Part shown: positions 28,490 to 29,390 of the stretch, piece by piece | Position numbering within the stretch: the first letter of the stretch is position 1 | Layout: each line of letters begins with the position of its first letter | IMG/VR virus record: IMGVR_UViG_3300032053_000372 | Coordinates: 1-29,390 of that record | DNA length: 29,390 nt | Strand: one strand, 5' to 3' | Source: a virus | Translations under genes and position numbers: made by a program | Notes under the pieces: generated by a model | What the model saw: only the letters and a program-made list of their open reading frames with translations | The model's database searches: none | What the model was told of the DNA's origin: nothing

Positions 28490-29119
28490 ATGAACACACC
28501 AAGAACCACAAAATTTACTCTTAAGCGTATTATCGAAAACCTGGGGAAAATTCCCGATAAGGGTTTCGGGGAAGACGCAAAAAAATTGACTCCTGAACAG
28601 AAACAAAAGCTGATGCAAATGACATCCATGTTCGAAAACTTCGGCGAATGTTTAAGCAATGAAGAAGCTTTAATGAACTCTGCCAAAGGCATAACTGAGT
28701 TGTGTGAGCTGGCCGAATCCTACGCCATCAACGAATGTGGCGACTGGTTTCTGCAAGATATTGTCAAGAAGGACATGAATGAGCTTAAAAAGAGAGTAGG
28801 AGAATTTCAAAAAATCACCAAGGAAGCGTACGCTCGTATGCAACAATTGGGGGTTGCTTATCAAGACATCGGACATGTTCTTGGCCGTTATTATGACCTT
28901 AAGAAACCGGCATCCATAGATCAACCATCCGTAATGGATGAAAGTGAAGATGATAAAAAAACTACTTCGAAAGAAACTAATTTAGGATCAACAGGAAAAT
29001 TATCCATCGATGTAGATAAACAATCTAAAAAAATAGATAAAAGATATACAGATCCGTCGGGAATGACTCCTTATGAAAGAAGAATGTTAGGCTCTCACGG
29101 AATAACTTCTATAGATTAA
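28490..29119 (+). CDS. Uncharacterised helical protein (209 aa)
   Basis: Starts MNTPRTTKFTLKRIIENLGK. Residues ~35-145 look all-helical (LTPEQKQKLMQMTSMFENFG, ITELCELAESYAINECGDWF, NELKKRVGEFQKITKEAYAR, GVAYQDIGHVLGRYYDLKKP). A charged, disordered-looking Ser/Asp/Lys tail with TPYERRMLGSHG near the end follows. Two Cys sit near helix ends. No motif identifies a function. It is followed after 16 nt by the next plus-strand gene, which has a clear AAGGA Shine-Dalgarno. Confidence 0.65.
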   Translation: MNTPRTTKFTLKRIIENLGKIPDKGFGEDAKKLTPEQKQKLMQMTSMFENFGECLSNEEALMNSAKGITELCELAESYAINECGDWFLQDIVKKDMNELKKRVGEFQKITKEAYARMQQLGVAYQDIGHVLGRYYDLKKPASIDQPSVMDESEDDKKTTSKETNLGSTGKLSIDVDKQSKKIDKRYTDPSGMTPYERRMLGSHGITSID

Positions 29120-29135
29120 TACATCAAGGATATAT

Positions 29136-29390
29136 ATGTCTGAATTCATTCGTATTTGTACTCAATGCCAGAAAGATTTCCCCGAAGTAGATAAAGCGGT
29201 GAAAGATTCGGAAAGACAAGGAGCTAAATTCACACATGGAGTATGTACTGGTCATTTTATTAAACAAATGAAAGAAATGGAAGTGGATGATGCTGTGATT
29301 AAAAATATGCTTTTGTCATTTAAACAACCTCCACCGCCCACTTTAGAAAAACATCCCGAATTAGTACAAAAATATTCTCAAGGAATATTC
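29136..29390 (+). CDS. Small Cys-containing protein, 3' end outside window
   Basis: ATG at 29136, preceded by AAGGA at 29126-29130. The 85 visible codons start MSEFIRICTQCQKDFPEVDK and include C-x-x-C at 8/11, then HGVCTGHFIKQMKEMEV. The pattern C-x2-C ... H-x2-C-x2-H could bind one zinc ion. A helical stretch (DDAVIKNMLLSFKQ) and a Pro-rich PPPPTLEKHPELVQKY follow. The frame is still open at the window edge. A small zinc-ribbon-like protein of unknown role. Confidence 0.6.
   Translation, partial: MSEFIRICTQCQKDFPEVDKAVKDSERQGAKFTHGVCTGHFIKQMKEMEVDDAVIKNMLLSFKQPPPPTLEKHPELVQKYSQGIF

Overview
The window is a 29.4 kb piece of an AT-rich tailed-phage genome of T4-like (contractile-tail myovirus) ancestry. 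The call rests on a recognisable T4-type head and neck block on the minus strand, read from high to low coordinates. It runs: prohead core/scaffold protein (gp22-like), major capsid protein (gp23-like, with the QPMN motif and a candidate prohead-protease site near residue 60), then after an inserted block gp13-like neck protein, gp14-like neck protein and gp15-like tail-completion protein. No tRNA, integrase or host-type gene is seen. The host cannot be named from the sequence.

Layout from left to right. Positions 1-10.7 kb are a minus-strand receptor-binding/tail-fibre module: a coiled-coil gene cut by the window edge, a 56-aa gene, a carbohydrate-binding-like protein, two paralogous 330-aa tail proteins, a fibre with about 36 hexapeptide repeats, a 1381-aa Ser/Ala/Thr-rich fibre with LamG-like and CBM-like domains, a beta-sandwich protein and a 305-aa fibre. 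Positions 10.7-16.6 kb hold two uncharacterised structural-operon proteins and then gp15, a 97-aa protein, gp14 and gp13, invaded by plus-strand homing-endonuclease cassettes. Positions 16.7-22.6 kb are an accessory island: a NUDIX + SleB-like hydrolase + GNAT-like fusion, a ParB-fold protein, two ADP-ribosyltransferase-like proteins, a short CCA-adding-type nucleotidyltransferase, a SWIM zinc-finger protein and a small protein. Positions 22.6-27.1 kb hold a gene remnant, a GIY-YIG endonuclease, the capsid protein and the scaffold. Positions 27.3-29.4 kb hold small plus-strand genes of unknown function.

Three themes tie the window together. (1) Several unrelated island proteins share a short N-terminus of the form M-I-[KS]-[LF]-x-x-[LIF]-[LIM] ending in a [LI]-x-E or similar acidic motif. 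This resembles T4 capsid-targeting peptides, so the island may encode enzymes packaged in the head and delivered with DNA. (2) Homing endonucleases are heavily represented: one intact GIY-YIG, one intact zinc-repeat/VSR-like enzyme with a 46-aa companion ORF, a decayed second copy of that two-gene cassette, and two C-terminal relics. (3) Transcription signals sit unusually close to start codons. Two near-perfect sigma70 promoters place the -10 box only 6-7 nt before ATG, and an 8-mer TATTTATA (four times GATATTTATA) lies 4-29 nt upstream of eight ORFs, with a ninth in the scaffold leader. This suggests leaderless or very short-leader mRNAs.

Limits: assignments come from reading motifs by eye. 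No database search, structure prediction or computed statistic was available.
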